In this document: one piece after another, positions 1-10,192 of the stretch | How the letters are laid out: each line of letters opens with the position of its first letter | How positions within the stretch are numbered: the stretch's first letter is position 1 | Origin: Micrococcus sp. EYE_212 | Lineage (GTDB): Bacteria > Actinomycetota > Actinomycetes > Actinomycetales > Micrococcaceae | Direction of reading: 5' to 3' | Assembly (NCBI RefSeq): GCF_023147585.1 | Contig: NZ_JAHXOZ010000009.1 | Location: 1 to 64,000, forward strand | Length of the DNA: 64,000 bases | Notes under the pieces: model-generated | The model's database searches: none | Seen by the model: the letters and a program-made list of their open reading frames with translations, nothing else | What the model was told of the DNA's origin: nothing | Position numbers and translations under genes: made by a program

Positions 1-430
1 AAGGGCCCCGGTGAGGGGCTCGCGCCTCTATTAGCGATCCGTGGTCACCAGACCGGTCCTCGGTGACAACACCCCCCGGATCATGCAGTCGACTGGGGGC
101 AACGATCATGCCGAGGACCGGCTGGCCGGCACCTGCTCATCCTGATCGATGGAGGAGCCACGAGAAAGGTAACGGGGGGCACGGAGATGTCCGTCCGCAC
201 CGCCTCTCTCCGACCCCGCCCACATCTTGTGCCCTCCGGACCCCCGACACGCCGGGCCCGGATGTGGTGGACCAGACCTTCGGGCTGTGCGTTTCCCGGG
301 CCGCTGAACCCACCGCCTGTGGACATCTCGCACAGCCTCTCGGCGTGTCCCGCATGCCCGCGCGGATCGCCGCCGGGCGCCCGCTGTGGACAGCTCTGGG
401 GACAGTCTCACCCGTGGAATTACATCCGTG
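1..430. other. Leader region upstream of nrdHIE, no convincing gene
   Basis: I see no credible protein here; the open frames are random GC-rich frames without good ribosome binding sites. It holds two DnaA-box-like 9-mers at 318-326 and 385-393, listed separately, and an 8-base direct repeat GATCATGC at 79-86 and 104-111. It is probably the distal regulatory region of the nrd operon plus the tail end of whatever lies to the left. Confidence 0.5.
318..393 (-). promoter_or_regulatory. Two DnaA-box-like sites upstream of nrdH
   Basis: TGTGGACAT at 318-326 and TGTGGACAG at 385-393 read on the minus strand as ATGTCCACA and CTGTCCACA. Each matches the actinobacterial DnaA box TTGTCCACA at 8 of 9 positions. 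DnaA control of ribonucleotide reductase is established in Escherichia coli; applying it here is inference from motif and position only. Confidence 0.35.
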
Positions 431-435
431 TCACT

Positions 436-481
436 ACTACATCTAGGGATGCACGGGCTCCGGCATCACTAGATGTAGTAT
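436..481 (+). promoter_or_regulatory. Tandem NrdR boxes and -10 of the nrdHIE promoter
   Basis: CTACATCTAG at 437-446 and CTAGATGTAG at 469-478 both fit the core of the NrdR box (CTA-N4-TAG). Their centres are 32 bp apart, about three helical turns, which is the usual spacing for paired NrdR sites. The second box overlaps a good -10 hexamer, TAGTAT at 476-481, so bound NrdR would block the promoter. NrdR is the ATP/dATP-sensing repressor of ribonucleotide reductase genes. Confidence 0.85.
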
Positions 482-576
482 CGATCGGGACCGGACAGAA
501 CACCTCCCGTTCACCCGGGAGACGTCATTTCGGGCCCCTCACGGGCCCACGAGGATCGAAGGAACAGGGAAGCCGC

Positions 577-822
577 ATGACCGTCACCGTGTACACCAAG
601 CCCGCCTGCGTGCAGTGCAACGCCACCTACCGTGCGCTGGACAAGAAGGGCATCGCCTACGAGGTCGTGGACATGTCCCAGGACCCGGCCGCCCTCGAGC
701 GCGTGCGCGCCGCCGGCTTCATGCAGGCCCCCGTCGTGATGACGGAGACCGACTCCTGGTCCGGCTTCCGCCCGGACAAGATCGACGAGCTGGCCACCTC
801 CGTGGCCGCCTCGGTGGCCTGA
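577..822 (+). CDS. nrdH: Glutaredoxin-like protein NrdH
   Basis: This 81-residue thioredoxin-fold redoxin is the electron donor for class Ib ribonucleotide reductase; in this family it is reduced by thioredoxin reductase rather than glutathione. The redox motif C-V-Q-C lies at residues 11-14 and the NrdH signature WSGFRPD at 61-67. Length is normal for the family. The ATG start follows GGAACAGGGA by a few bases. It is first in the nrdH-nrdI-nrdE operon, downstream of two NrdR boxes. Confidence 0.96.
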   Translation: MTVTVYTKPACVQCNATYRALDKKGIAYEVVDMSQDPAALERVRAAGFMQAPVVMTETDSWSGFRPDKIDELATSVAASVA

Positions 823-839
823 TCCCCACAGACCGCGCC

Positions 840-1310
840 ATGAGCCCCACCCCTGCGGACCAGACCCACATCCGGTCCGCACAGGCGCAGGGCCTCACCC
901 CCACGGACGCGCAGCTGATCTACTTCTCGTCGACGTCCGAGTACACGCACCGCTTCGTGCGCAAGCTGGACCTTCCCGACGGCCGCGCGGCACGACTGCC
1001 ACTGCACACCCGGGAGCCCACCCTGGGGGCCACCGCGCCGTTCGTCCTGCTCACCCCCACCTACGGCGGGGGAGACGGCGACGGCGCGGTGCCCAAGCAG
1101 GTGATCAAGTTCCTCAACGTCCCGGGCAACCGAGCGCTGATCCGCGGGGTCATCGCCTCCGGGAACACCAACTTCCACGAGGGGTACTGCCTCGCGGGCT
1201 ACATCATCGCCCGCAAGTGCCAGGTCCCCCTGATGTACAAGTTCGAACTCATGGGCACCCCCGACGACGTCACCGCCGTCCGGGAGGGCCTGAAAGGACT
1301 CCAGCCATGA
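840..1310 (+). CDS. nrdI: Flavodoxin-like NrdI, activator of class Ib RNR
   Basis: NrdI is a small flavoprotein that supplies the oxidant for assembling the dimanganese-tyrosyl radical cofactor in NrdF. The protein of 156 residues has the flavodoxin-type start [14 protein letters not shown], followed by TPTYGGG and the late segment [15 protein letters not shown], all typical of NrdI. About 20 residues precede the flavodoxin fold, so a later start is possible. It lies 17 bp after nrdH, and its stop overlaps the nrdE start (ATGA), which implies coupled translation. Confidence 0.95.
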   Translation: MSPTPADQTHIRSAQAQGLTPTDAQLIYFSSTSEYTHRFVRKLDLPDGRAARLPLHTREPTLGATAPFVLLTPTYGGGDGDGAVPKQVIKFLNVPGNRALIRGVIASGNTNFHEGYCLAGYIIARKCQVPLMYKFELMGTPDDVTAVREGLKGLQP

Positions 1311-3475
1311 CCGTCACCGAACAGGACCTGATCCAGCAGGCCAAGACCATGCCCCCCGAGTGGCAGAACCTCGGCTATCACGAGCTGAACGCCATGCTGA
1401 ACCTGTACGGGGCGGACGGGCGCATCCAGTTCGAGGCCGACCACGCCGCCGCGCGCCAGTACTTCCTGCAGCACGTGAACACCAACACGGTGTTCTTCCA
1501 CGACCTCGAGGAGAAGCTCGAGTACCTGCAGAAGAACGACTACTACGAGACCGAGACCTTCGAGCAGTACCCGTTCGAGTTCGTCAAGGACCTCTTCGGC
1601 CGCGCCTACAAGGCGAAGTTCCGCTTCCCGACCTTCCTCGGCGCGTTCAAGTTCTACACCTCGTACGCGCTGAAGACCTTCGACGGCAAGCGCTACCTGG
1701 AGCGGTACGAGGACCGGGTGTCCGTCGTCGCCCTCCACCTGGCGCGCGGCGACCAGGAGCTGGCCACCCACCTCGTGGACGAGATGATCTCCGGCCGCTT
1801 CCAGCCGGCCACCCCCACGTTCCTGAACGCGGGCAAGAAGCAGCGCGGCGAGCTCGTCTCCTGCTTCCTGCTGCGCATCGAGGACAACATGGAGTCGATC
1901 GCCCGCGGCATCAACTCCGCCCTGCAGCTGTCCAAGCGCGGCGGCGGCGTGGCCCTCTCGCTCACCAACATCCGCGAGCACGGCGCGCCCATCAAGCAGA
2001 TCGAGAACCAGTCCTCCGGCGTCATCCCCGTGATGAAGCTCCTCGAGGACTCCTTCTCCTACGCGAACCAGCTCGGCGCGCGCCAGGGCGCCGGCGCCGT
2101 GTACCTGCACGCGCACCACCCGGACATCCACCGCTTCCTGGACACCAAGCGCGAGAACGCGGACGAGAAGATCCGCATCAAGACCCTCTCGCTCGGCGTC
2201 GTGATCCCGGACATCACGTTCGAGCTGGCCAAGCGCAACGAGGACATGTACCTCTTCTCGCCGTACGACGTCGAGCGCGTCTACGGTGTTCCCTTCTCCG
2301 AGATCTCCGTGACGGAGAAGTACGACGAGATGGTGGACGACGCCCGCATCAAGAAGACCAAGATCAACGCGCGCGAGTTCTTCCAGACCATCGCGGAGAT
2401 CCAGTTCGAGTCGGGATACCCGTACGTGGTGTTCGAGGACACCGTGAACCGCGCGAACCCCATCAAGGGCCGCATCACGATGTCCAACCTCTGCTCCGAG
2501 ATCCTCCAGGTCTCCGAGGCCTCCGAGTACAACGAGGACCTCACCTACGAGCACATCGGCCAGGACATCTCCTGCAACCTGGGCTCCATGAACATCGCCA
2601 AGACCATGGATTCCCCGGACTTCGGGCTCTCCGTGGAGACGGCCATCCGCGCGCTGACCGCCGTGTCCGTGATGAGCGACATCCAGTCGGTGCCGTCCAT
2701 CGCCAAGGGCAACGCCGCCTCCCACGCGATCGGCCTGGGCCAGATGAACCTCCACGGCTACCTCGCCCGCGAGCGTGTGCACTACGGCTCCGAGGAGGGC
2801 ATCGACTTCACGAACATCTACTTCTACTCCGTGCTGTTCCACGCGCTGCGCGCCTCGAACCGGATCGCCATGGAGACCGGCCAGCGCTTCGGCGGCTTCG
2901 AGGACTCGACGTACGCGTCGGGGGAGTTCTTCGACATGTACACGGACGCCGAGTGGAAGCCGGCCACCGCCCGGGTGGCGCAGCTCTTCGCCGACGCCGG
3001 GATCGCCGTCCCCACCCAGGAGGACTGGCGCGCGCTGAAGGCCTCCGTCATGGAGCACGGCATCTTCAACCGCAACCTGCAGGCGGTGCCGCCCACGGGC
3101 TCCATCTCCTACATCAACAACTCGACGTCGTCGATCCACCCGGTGGCCTCGAAGATCGAGATCCGCAAGGAGGGCAAGCTCGGACGCGTGTACTACCCGG
3201 CGCCGTTCCTCTCCAACGACAACCTCGAGTACTACGAGGACGCGTACGAGATCGGCTACGAGAAGATCATCGACACGTACGCCGCCGCCACGCAGCACGT
3301 GGACCAGGGCCTCTCGTTGACGCTGTTCTTCAAGGACACCGCCTCCACGCGTGACCTGAACCGCGCGCAGATCTACGCGTGGAAGAAGGGCATCAAGACG
3401 ATCTACTACATCCGTCTGCGCCAGCTCGCGCTGGAGGGCACCGAGGTCGAGGGCTGCGTGTCCTGCATGCTCTGA
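1307..3475 (+). CDS. nrdE: Class Ib ribonucleoside-diphosphate reductase, alpha subunit NrdE
   Basis: This is the large catalytic subunit that reduces ribonucleoside diphosphates to deoxyribonucleotides with NrdF. At 722 residues it is full length. Visible are the substrate-site region [16 protein letters not shown], the second active-site cysteine region [11 protein letters not shown], the loop [16 protein letters not shown], and the C-terminal redox pair in EGCVSCML, which is re-reduced by NrdH. It has no N-terminal ATP-cone, as expected for class Ib. The ATG overlaps the end of nrdI. Unlike the common nrdHIEF arrangement, nrdF is about 0.8 kb further on behind an opposing gene. Confidence 0.97.
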   Translation: MTVTEQDLIQQAKTMPPEWQNLGYHELNAMLNLYGADGRIQFEADHAAARQYFLQHVNTNTVFFHDLEEKLEYLQKNDYYETETFEQYPFEFVKDLFGRAYKAKFRFPTFLGAFKFYTSYALKTFDGKRYLERYEDRVSVVALHLARGDQELATHLVDEMISGRFQPATPTFLNAGKKQRGELVSCFLLRIEDNMESIARGINSALQLSKRGGGVALSLTNIREHGAPIKQIENQSSGVIPVMKLLEDSFSYANQLGARQGAGAVYLHAHHPDIHRFLDTKRENADEKIRIKTLSLGVVIPDITFELAKRNEDMYLFSPYDVERVYGVPFSEISVTEKYDEMVDDARIKKTKINAREFFQTIAEIQFESGYPYVVFEDTVNRANPIKGRITMSNLCSEILQVSEASEYNEDLTYEHIGQDISCNLGSMNIAKTMDSPDFGLSVETAIRALTAVSVMSDIQSVPSIAKGNAASHAIGLGQMNLHGYLARERVHYGSEEGIDFTNIYFYSVLFHALRASNRIAMETGQRFGGFEDSTYASGEFFDMYTDAEWKPATARVAQLFADAGIAVPTQEDWRALKASVMEHGIFNRNLQAVPPTGSISYINNSTSSIHPVASKIEIRKEGKLGRVYYPAPFLSNDNLEYYEDAYEIGYEKIIDTYAAATQHVDQGLSLTLFFKDTASTRDLNRAQIYAWKKGIKTIYYIRLRQLALEGTEVEGCVSCML

Positions 3476-3521
3476 CCCACGGACGGGTGCACGCCGGAGG
3501 GCGGGGTCTCGGCCGGGCCGC

Positions 3522-3992
3522 TCACGCCCGCCAGTATGCCGAGCCGTCCGCCTCGCGGGCCAGGACGCCCAGGTCGCACGCGTGGCGGCGGAAGAACGCC
3601 ACGTCGACGACGAACAGGGCCAGTCGGTCGTTCAGCGTCGCCTCGCTGACGCGGTCACCGGGGGAGAGGACCCGCTCGGCCACGGCGCGAACGGTCCCGT
3701 CCACCGCGTCGAGAGGAAGGTCGGGCACGGCGATGCGCGCGCCGTCGAGCACGGCCAGCGGGCTCAACGCCCGGTCCAGCGCGGCGGCCGCGTTCGCGAG
3801 GAACGCCTCCTCGAGGACGGGCGCGCCGTCGTCGCCAGAACGGGCCAGGCCCACGGACTCGGCGCCCTTCAGCGGGCCGTGGTGTTCGCTCCCGACGTCG
3901 GCCCCGGAGAGCAGGGCGGCGACGGCCCGGCGGATCCTCGGATTGCGCAGCATGGCGACGAGCGAGCGGGTGGGGCGAAGGGAGTCGTGCAT
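3522..3992 (-). CDS. DUF2087 domain protein
   Basis: This 156-residue protein has unknown function. Its C-terminal 70 residues fit DUF2087: a basic/hydrophobic lead, then LNDRLALFVVDVAFFRRHACDLG and an ending in DGSAYWR, which resembles a small winged-helix module. The N-terminal half begins SLVAMLRNPRIRRAVAALL and resembles the first helices of DUF2087-type regulators. It lies on the opposite strand between nrdE and nrdF and splits the usual nrd operon. A link with nucleotide metabolism is only positional. Confidence 0.75.
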   Translation of the reverse strand: MHDSLRPTRSLVAMLRNPRIRRAVAALLSGADVGSEHHGPLKGAESVGLARSGDDGAPVLEEAFLANAAAALDRALSPLAVLDGARIAVPDLPLDAVDGTVRAVAERVLSPGDRVSEATLNDRLALFVVDVAFFRRHACDLGVLAREADGSAYWRA

Positions 3993-5258
<1,266 letters not shown>

Positions 5259-5282
5259 TCCCGCCCGCCTGATCTCCGTCCC

Positions 5283-5326
5283 GACGACGGCCGGTCGCCT
5301 CCCCACGGAGGCGCCCGGCCGTCGTC
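5283..5326 (+). terminator. Terminator after nrdF
   Basis: A 20-bp stem with one mismatch, GACGACGGCCGGTCGCCTCC (5283-5302) against 5307-5326, has a 4-base loop and lies 24 bp after the nrdF stop. There is no long T-run, as is common in high-GC actinobacteria. Confidence 0.75.
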
Positions 5327-5417
5327 GTCTCGCGAGATGCACCACACTCCGGTGCCCTGTCCTCGCAGTATGACGCTGCGCGTCACCATCACGCCGGATG
5401 GAGCGCACACGCTGCGA

Positions 5418-5423
5418 TAGGCT
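5418..5423 (+). promoter_or_regulatory. -10 element for the metQNI leader
   Basis: TAGGCT at 5418-5423 within GCGATAGGCTTGG would start RNA near 5430, about 37 bases before the predicted riboswitch aptamer. The -35 is not clear. Confidence 0.4.
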
Positions 5424-5466
5424 TGGGCCCAGCTTCAGGAGAAGCGGCTGTGGACCCCGCCTCGGC

Positions 5467-5561
5467 GGGTCTACGTGGTCCCATGACGAGCCGCTCGCCA
5501 ACCCCATGTTCACGGGTGGCAACGGACCGAGAAGCGGCCCGCCTCCGCTGCGTGCAGACCC
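5467..5561 (+). ncRNA. Candidate SAM riboswitch (SAM-I/IV type) in the metQNI leader
   Basis: A fold can be drawn by eye. P1 pairs GGGTCT (5467-5472) with AGACCC (5556-5561). P2 pairs GGTCC (5477-5481) with GGACC (5524-5528). P3 pairs ACCC (5501-5504) with GGGT (5514-5517), closed by CC/GG and followed by the GGCAAC segment typical of SAM-I/IV aptamers. P4 pairs AGCGG (5533-5537) with CCGCT (5545-5549). GCCGCT (5490-5495) could form a pseudoknot with AGCGGC (5533-5538). The motif ATGACGAGCC before P3 and the position ahead of a methionine importer support the call. The exact subclass is uncertain. Confidence 0.6.
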
Positions 5562-5767
5562 ATCGAGGGCAGCCCGCAGTGACTGGGGGACGGGCAAGAG
5601 CAGCGTTCGAAAGGATCCCGGCCTCCGGCTCGGGGCGTCTCTCGCCCCCCGCCCGCCGTGCTGTGCCCCGCGGGGAACCACCCACCGCACGGCCCACCCC
5701 GCACCGTTCCGTGCCCGCCGTGCCCACCCGCGCCGGCGGCCTCGCCCTGTCCTCCAAGGAGAACCCC

Positions 5768-6670
5768 ATGACCCCCTCGAACATCTCCCGCCGCTCGTTC
5801 GCCGGCCTGTCCCTGGCCGCCGTCGGCGCGTTCGCCCTGACCGCCTGCAACTCGCAGGCCGAGACGAAGGGCGACGACGGCGCCCAGACCGTGCGCATCG
5901 GCGTCGTGTCCGAGAACGAGACACACCGCGCCCTGGTGAAGCTCGCCAAGGAGAAGCACGGCATCGACGTCGAGATCCGCAACTTCACCGAGTACACGCA
6001 GCCGAACCCGGCGCTGGACAACGGCGACATCGACATGAACTGGTTCCAGCACATCGCCTACCTGGCCGACTACAACCAGGCCTCCGGCAAGGACCTGACG
6101 CTGATCGGGACCACCGAGATCATCCCGCTGCCCCTGTACTCCAAGAAGTACACGGACGTCTCCGAGTTCAAGAAGGGCGACACCGTCGCCATCCCGAACG
6201 ACACCGTGAACCAGGCCCGTGCCATCAACGTGCTCGTCGCCGCCGGCCTGTTGAAGCTGTCCAACGAGACCATCCGCCCTGAGGTCCGCGACATCGACGA
6301 GGCCACCTCCACCGTGAAGGTGCAGCCCGTGGCCGCGCAGCAGACCGTGAACGCGCTCGAGTCCGTGCAGGGCTCGGTCATCAACAACACGTTCTCGGCC
6401 GACGCCGGCATCGACACGAACACCGCCCTGTTCAAGGACGACCCCCAGGCCGACTCCGCCAAGCCGTTCGTCAACGGCTTCGCCGTGCGCCGCGCGGACC
6501 GCGAGAACGAGACCTACAAGAAGGTCGCGGCCCTGTACCACGAGCAGGCCGTGCTGGACGAGTCCGCGAAGCTCTCCTCCGACACGAGCGTGCCGGTGCA
6601 GCTCGACGCCGCCCAGATCGACGAGACCCTGAAGCAGTACCAGGACGCGATCGCGAAGCAGGACGCCTGA
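5768..6670 (+). CDS. metQ: Methionine ABC transporter substrate-binding lipoprotein MetQ
   Basis: This NlpA/MetQ-family protein of 300 residues binds D/L-methionine outside the membrane. The signal peptide has a twin-arginine-like start (SRRSF, residues 7-11) and a lipobox LTAC with the lipidated cysteine at residue 27. The mature part shows family motifs VRIGVVSENE, NGDIDMNWFQHIAYL, TVAIPNDTVNQARA and NNTFSADAG. AAGGAG lies 6 bases before the ATG. It is followed after 3 bp by metN and then by overlapping metI, a complete importer. Confidence 0.95.
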   Translation: MTPSNISRRSFAGLSLAAVGAFALTACNSQAETKGDDGAQTVRIGVVSENETHRALVKLAKEKHGIDVEIRNFTEYTQPNPALDNGDIDMNWFQHIAYLADYNQASGKDLTLIGTTEIIPLPLYSKKYTDVSEFKKGDTVAIPNDTVNQARAINVLVAAGLLKLSNETIRPEVRDIDEATSTVKVQPVAAQQTVNALESVQGSVINNTFSADAGIDTNTALFKDDPQADSAKPFVNGFAVRRADRENETYKKVAALYHEQAVLDESAKLSSDTSVPVQLDAAQIDETLKQYQDAIAKQDA

Positions 6671-6673
6671 TCC

Positions 6674-7768
6674 ATGGCAGGTTCCCATACGTCCGACCGT
6701 GACGCGGTCACCCCGGGGCGCCACTCTGAGGGCGCCCCGGGGGAGCCGGTCATCGTCTTCGACCACGTCAGCCGCGTCTACGCCGCCAAGAAGGGCCGCG
6801 GCGTCACGGCCGTGGACGACGTCTCGCTCTCCGTGCGACGCGGCGAGGTCTTCGGTGTGATCGGCTTCTCCGGCGCCGGCAAGTCCACCCTGATCCGCAT
6901 GATCAACGGGCTCGAGAAGCCGACGTCGGGCACCGTCACGGTGCTGGGCCAGCAGGTCTCACACCTGTCCGAGGCGAAGCTGCGCCCGCTGCGCACCCGC
7001 ATCGGCATGGTGTTCCAGCAGTTCAACCTGCTCACCTCACGCACCGTGGCGGGGAACATCGAGTTCGCCCTGGACACGGCCGGCTGGCCGCGGTCGAAGC
7101 GCCGCGCACGCGTGGCGGAGCTGCTCGAGTTCGTCGGCCTGGCGGACAAGGCCAAGCACTACCCGGAGCAGCTCTCGGGCGGCCAGAAGCAGCGTGTCGG
7201 CATCGCCCGCGCGCTCGCCGCCGAGCCGGAGATCCTGCTCGCGGACGAGGCCACCAGCGCCCTCGACCCCTCGACGACGCACGAGGTGCTCTCCGTGCTG
7301 CGCCGCGTCAACGAGGAGCTCGGGGTCACGATCGTGGCCATCACCCACGAGATGGAGGTCATCCGCTCGATCGCCGACCGCGTCGCCGTGATGGACACCG
7401 GCCGCGTGGTGGAGTCCGGCAAGGTCTACGACCTCTTCTCCCGGCCCGCCCACTCCGCCGACGCCGCGTCCTTCGTGGCCACGGCGCTCAAGGACCGGCC
7501 GAATGCCGAGGAGGTGGCCCGCATCCGGGCGCGCACCGAGGGCCGGCTGATCATGGTCTCGCTCAAGGACGCCGCCGCAGTGTCGGCCGTGCTCGGCACC
7601 GCGTCGACGCGCGGCGTCAGCTTCGAGATCGCCCACGGCGGCATGTCCGCCACCAAGGACTCCGCGTACGGCCTGCTCACCGTGGCGCTCACGGGTGAGC
7701 CCGCCGCAGTGGACGCGTTCGTCGCGGACCTGGCCGGCGCCGGGGACGTGCAGGAGGTGCACCAGTGA
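6674..7768 (+). CDS. metN: Methionine ABC transporter ATP-binding protein MetN
   Basis: This 364-residue ATPase powers methionine import. Visible are Walker A GFSGAGKST, the Q-loop in MVFQQFNLL, the ABC signature LSGGQKQRVGIARAL, Walker B EILLADEATSALD and the switch histidine in AITHEME. The C-terminal 80 residues form the NIL domain, which in this family binds methionine and inhibits transport when the cell is replete. About 20 poorly conserved residues precede the ATPase core, so a downstream start is possible. Confidence 0.95.
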   Translation: MAGSHTSDRDAVTPGRHSEGAPGEPVIVFDHVSRVYAAKKGRGVTAVDDVSLSVRRGEVFGVIGFSGAGKSTLIRMINGLEKPTSGTVTVLGQQVSHLSEAKLRPLRTRIGMVFQQFNLLTSRTVAGNIEFALDTAGWPRSKRRARVAELLEFVGLADKAKHYPEQLSGGQKQRVGIARALAAEPEILLADEATSALDPSTTHEVLSVLRRVNEELGVTIVAITHEMEVIRSIADRVAVMDTGRVVESGKVYDLFSRPAHSADAASFVATALKDRPNAEEVARIRARTEGRLIMVSLKDAAAVSAVLGTASTRGVSFEIAHGGMSATKDSAYGLLTVALTGEPAAVDAFVADLAGAGDVQEVHQ

Positions 7769-8442
7769 TCGACCGTTTCCAGAACCTCGACTGGGGGTAC
7801 TACGGCCCCGAACTCCTGACCGCCGTGGGGGACACCCTCTACATGGTCGGCTGGGCGTTCGTCCTCGGCGGCGTCCTCGGCCTGCTGGTCGGGCTCCTCC
7901 TCTACACCACGCGCCCGGGCGGCATCTTCGCCAACCGCGCCGTCTACCTGGTCACGAACTTCATCGTGAACCTCATCCGGCCCATCCCGTTCGTCATCCT
8001 CATCGCCGCCCTGCAGCCGCTGACCATCGCGACGCTCGGCACCGGCATCGGCAACACCGCCGTGGTGTTCTGCATGATCTGGGCGTCCACGTTCGGCATC
8101 GCCCGCATCGTGGAGCAGAACCTCGTCTCCCTCGACCCCGGTGTCATCGAGGCCGCCCGTGCGATGGGCGCCTCCCGCATGCGGATCGTGCGCACCGTGG
8201 TGCTGCCCGAGGCCCTCGGCCCGCTGATCCTCGGCTTCACGTTCGTGATCATCTCGCTCGTGGACATGTCCGCCATGGCGGGCATCATCGGCGGCGGCGG
8301 CGTCGGCAACTTCGCCATCGTGGAGGGCTACAACCGGTTCCGTCCGGAGGTCACCTGGCTGGCCGTCGTCGTGGTGATCGTGTTCGTCCAGGCGCTGCAG
8401 CTGATCGGCAACGGCATCGCCCGCAAGGTCATGCGCCGCTGA
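7765..8442 (+). CDS. metI: Methionine ABC transporter permease MetI
   Basis: This 225-residue inner-membrane permease has five or so transmembrane helices. The permease (EAA-type) loop is clear as EAARAMGASRMRIVRTVVLPEALGPL, which contacts MetN. The GTG start overlaps the metN stop (GTGA). A strong hairpin terminator follows, closing the metQNI operon. Confidence 0.95.
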   Translation: MIDRFQNLDWGYYGPELLTAVGDTLYMVGWAFVLGGVLGLLVGLLLYTTRPGGIFANRAVYLVTNFIVNLIRPIPFVILIAALQPLTIATLGTGIGNTAVVFCMIWASTFGIARIVEQNLVSLDPGVIEAARAMGASRMRIVRTVVLPEALGPLILGFTFVIISLVDMSAMAGIIGGGGVGNFAIVEGYNRFRPEVTWLAVVVVIVFVQALQLIGNGIARKVMRR

Positions 8443-8464
8443 GCCTCGGCTGGGCCCACGCCGT

Positions 8465-8504
8465 GACGGCCGGTGACATCCCCGCGGGGACGTCACCGGC
8501 CGTC
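8465..8504 (+). terminator. Terminator after metI
   Basis: GACGGCCGGTGAC (8465-8477) pairs perfectly with GTCACCGGCCGTC (8492-8504). The stem is extended by TCCCC/GGGGA across a one-base offset, and GTCGTT follows. It lies 22 bp after the metI stop and just before the promoter of the next gene. Confidence 0.8.
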
Positions 8505-8514
8505 GTCGTTCTGG

Positions 8515-8527
8515 CAGACTTCGGCCC
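8515..8527 (+). promoter_or_regulatory. Probable leaderless promoter of the thioesterase gene
   Basis: CAGACT at 8515-8520 lies 7 bases before the ATG at 8528, which would put transcription start at or beside the start codon. There is no Shine-Dalgarno sequence in this short space. Confidence 0.4.
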
Positions 8528-9394
8528 ATGACCGACATCACCTCCACCCCCGCGACCTCCGTCGCCGACGATCCCCTGGCCTTCTACGTCCGCCTCGGCG
8601 AGCCCACCGTGGACGCCGACGGCGTCCGCACCTCCCGCGTGCGCTCCACCGTGCACGCCCAGGGCGCATGGCGGGACGAGGAGATGCACATGGCCGCCGT
8701 CTCGGGCCTGCTGCTGCACGAGGTGGCCGCGCACGAGACCACTCCCGGGCTGCGGGTGGGACGGCTCTCCTACGACATCCTGGGCACGCTCTGGTCGGGC
8801 GAGCTCGAGGTGGTCACGCGCACCCTGCGTCCGGGCCGGACCATCGAGCTCGTCGAGTCCGTGCTCCACGCCCGGGGCCGCACCGTGCTGACCCTGCGCG
8901 CCTGGCTGCTGTCCACCTCGGACACCTCCGCCGTCGCCCAGCTGCCGGACGAGCCCCTCCCGCCGCGCTCGCAGGCGCAGTCGCACAACGCGCTCCACGG
9001 ATGGGGAGGCGGGTACATCGCCTCCCTCGACGGCGTCATCCTGCCCGGCCATGGGCCGGGCCACGGCCGGGTGTGGCTCACCACGGACCGGGAGATGGTG
9101 GCGGGGGAGAGCACGAGCGACCTGGTGCGCCTGATCAGCCTCACTGATGCGGCCAACGGGATCGCCCCGGCCCTGCCGGCGAAGCCGGGCGGGTGGTTCT
9201 TCCCCAACGTGGACCTGCAGATCCACCTGTACCGCGAGCCCACCGGCCACTGGCTCGGCCTCGCGGGGCAGGTCACGGTGGGCCCGGACGGCGTGGGTCT
9301 GACCAGCACCGTCCTCCACGACGACGACGGCCCCTTCGCCCACGTCGAGCAGACCCTCACCCTGCGCTCCTGGCCGGTCGAGGGCGGCCTGTGA
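8528..9394 (+). CDS. Thioesterase-family protein (double hotdog, TesB-like)
   Basis: The 288-residue protein has the layout of acyl-CoA thioesterase/TesB-like proteins: an N-terminal half with SYDILGTLWSGELEVVTRTLRPGRTIELVES and a C-terminal half ending with FAHVEQTLTLR, consistent with two hotdog repeats. Such enzymes hydrolyse acyl-CoA thioesters; the substrate is unknown. Its stop overlaps the GTG of the next gene (lipoate-ligase-like), so the two are co-transcribed. Assignment is at family level only. Confidence 0.7.
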   Translation: MTDITSTPATSVADDPLAFYVRLGEPTVDADGVRTSRVRSTVHAQGAWRDEEMHMAAVSGLLLHEVAAHETTPGLRVGRLSYDILGTLWSGELEVVTRTLRPGRTIELVESVLHARGRTVLTLRAWLLSTSDTSAVAQLPDEPLPPRSQAQSHNALHGWGGGYIASLDGVILPGHGPGHGRVWLTTDREMVAGESTSDLVRLISLTDAANGIAPALPAKPGGWFFPNVDLQIHLYREPTGHWLGLAGQVTVGPDGVGLTSTVLHDDDGPFAHVEQTLTLRSWPVEGGL

Positions 9395-10161
9395 GCGCAG
9401 CTCCCCGGCTGCGCTGGGCCGTGCAGGAGCGGACCTTCGGGGCCGCTGACGACCTCGACTGGGCCATGGGCGAGCTGGCCGTCTTCCGCGCAGCCGCGGC
9501 CGAGGGAAGGGCCCTCGACGACCTGATCCGCGTCTACGTGCCCGAACCGACGGTCGCGTTCGGCCAGCGCGACGCGCGGCTGCCCGGCTTCGCGGCCGGG
9601 GCCGCTGCGGCCCGGGCCCACGGCTTCGAGCCGGCGGTGCGCCGGGCCGGCGGACGGGCGGCGGCCTACCACCACGGCTGCCTGGTGGTGGACCACCTGA
9701 GCCAGCAGGAGGACGCGGCACTCACCCAGCAGGCCCGGTTCGCGAAGTTCGCCGACCTGTTCGTGCGGGCGTTCGCGCGCCTGGACGTGCCCGCCTCCGT
9801 GGGAGAGATCCCGGGGGAGTACTGCCCGGGCGAGTTCTCCGTGCAGGGTCCTGCGCCGACATACCCGGTGAAGCTGGCCGGCTCCGCGCAGCGCGTGGTG
9901 AAGGGGGCGTTCCTGTTCTCCACCCACGTGGTGGTGTCCGACCCCGCCCCGCTGCGGGCCGTGCTCGTCGACGTCTACCGGGAGCTCGGCCTGGACATTG
10001 ACCCCCGCACGGCGGGCGCGGCCGAGGACGTGCGTCCCGGGGTGAGCGTCCCCGCGTTCGCCGCGGCCCTGCGGGAGGAGTACACGGCGTGGGCCGCCGC
10101 CGCCGGGCTCGAGGTCGTGGACGAGCAGCTCGCCGTCCTCGCCGCGGGCACCTCCGGCTGA
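9391..10161 (+). CDS. Lipoate-protein ligase A family protein
   Basis: The 256-residue protein has the BPL/LplA/LipB fold. Motifs are the entry segment VAFGQRDARLPGF, the ligand loop VRRAGGRAAAYHHGCLVVD (family RRxGGGxAVxH, with one Gly changed to Ala), and the lysine loop KLAGSAQRVVKGAFLFSTHV. Members attach lipoate or octanoate to dehydrogenase E2 or GcvH subunits. The GTG start overlaps the upstream stop. It could act as an octanoyl- or lipoyl-transferase instead of a true ligase. Confidence 0.8.
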   Translation: MSAAPRLRWAVQERTFGAADDLDWAMGELAVFRAAAAEGRALDDLIRVYVPEPTVAFGQRDARLPGFAAGAAAARAHGFEPAVRRAGGRAAAYHHGCLVVDHLSQQEDAALTQQARFAKFADLFVRAFARLDVPASVGEIPGEYCPGEFSVQGPAPTYPVKLAGSAQRVVKGAFLFSTHVVVSDPAPLRAVLVDVYRELGLDIDPRTAGAAEDVRPGVSVPAFAAALREEYTAWAAAAGLEVVDEQLAVLAAGTSG

Positions 10162-10192
10162 AGGCACGGGCGGCCCAGCTGCGGGAGGGCCG

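Noticed and set aside
63-446. Long plus-strand open frame of 127 codons upstream of nrdH
   Set aside because: It has no ribosome binding site, a composition typical of GC-rich chance frames, and runs through the DnaA-like sites and the NrdR region.
1199-3298. 699-codon minus-strand frame opposite nrdE
   Set aside because: It mirrors nrdE codon by codon, with Val/Leu/Asp/His-rich nonsense. nrdE on the plus strand has all catalytic motifs. Similar long mirror frames occur opposite nrdF, dnaE2, thrS, trpE, pyk and the Mrp genes and were dropped for the same reason.
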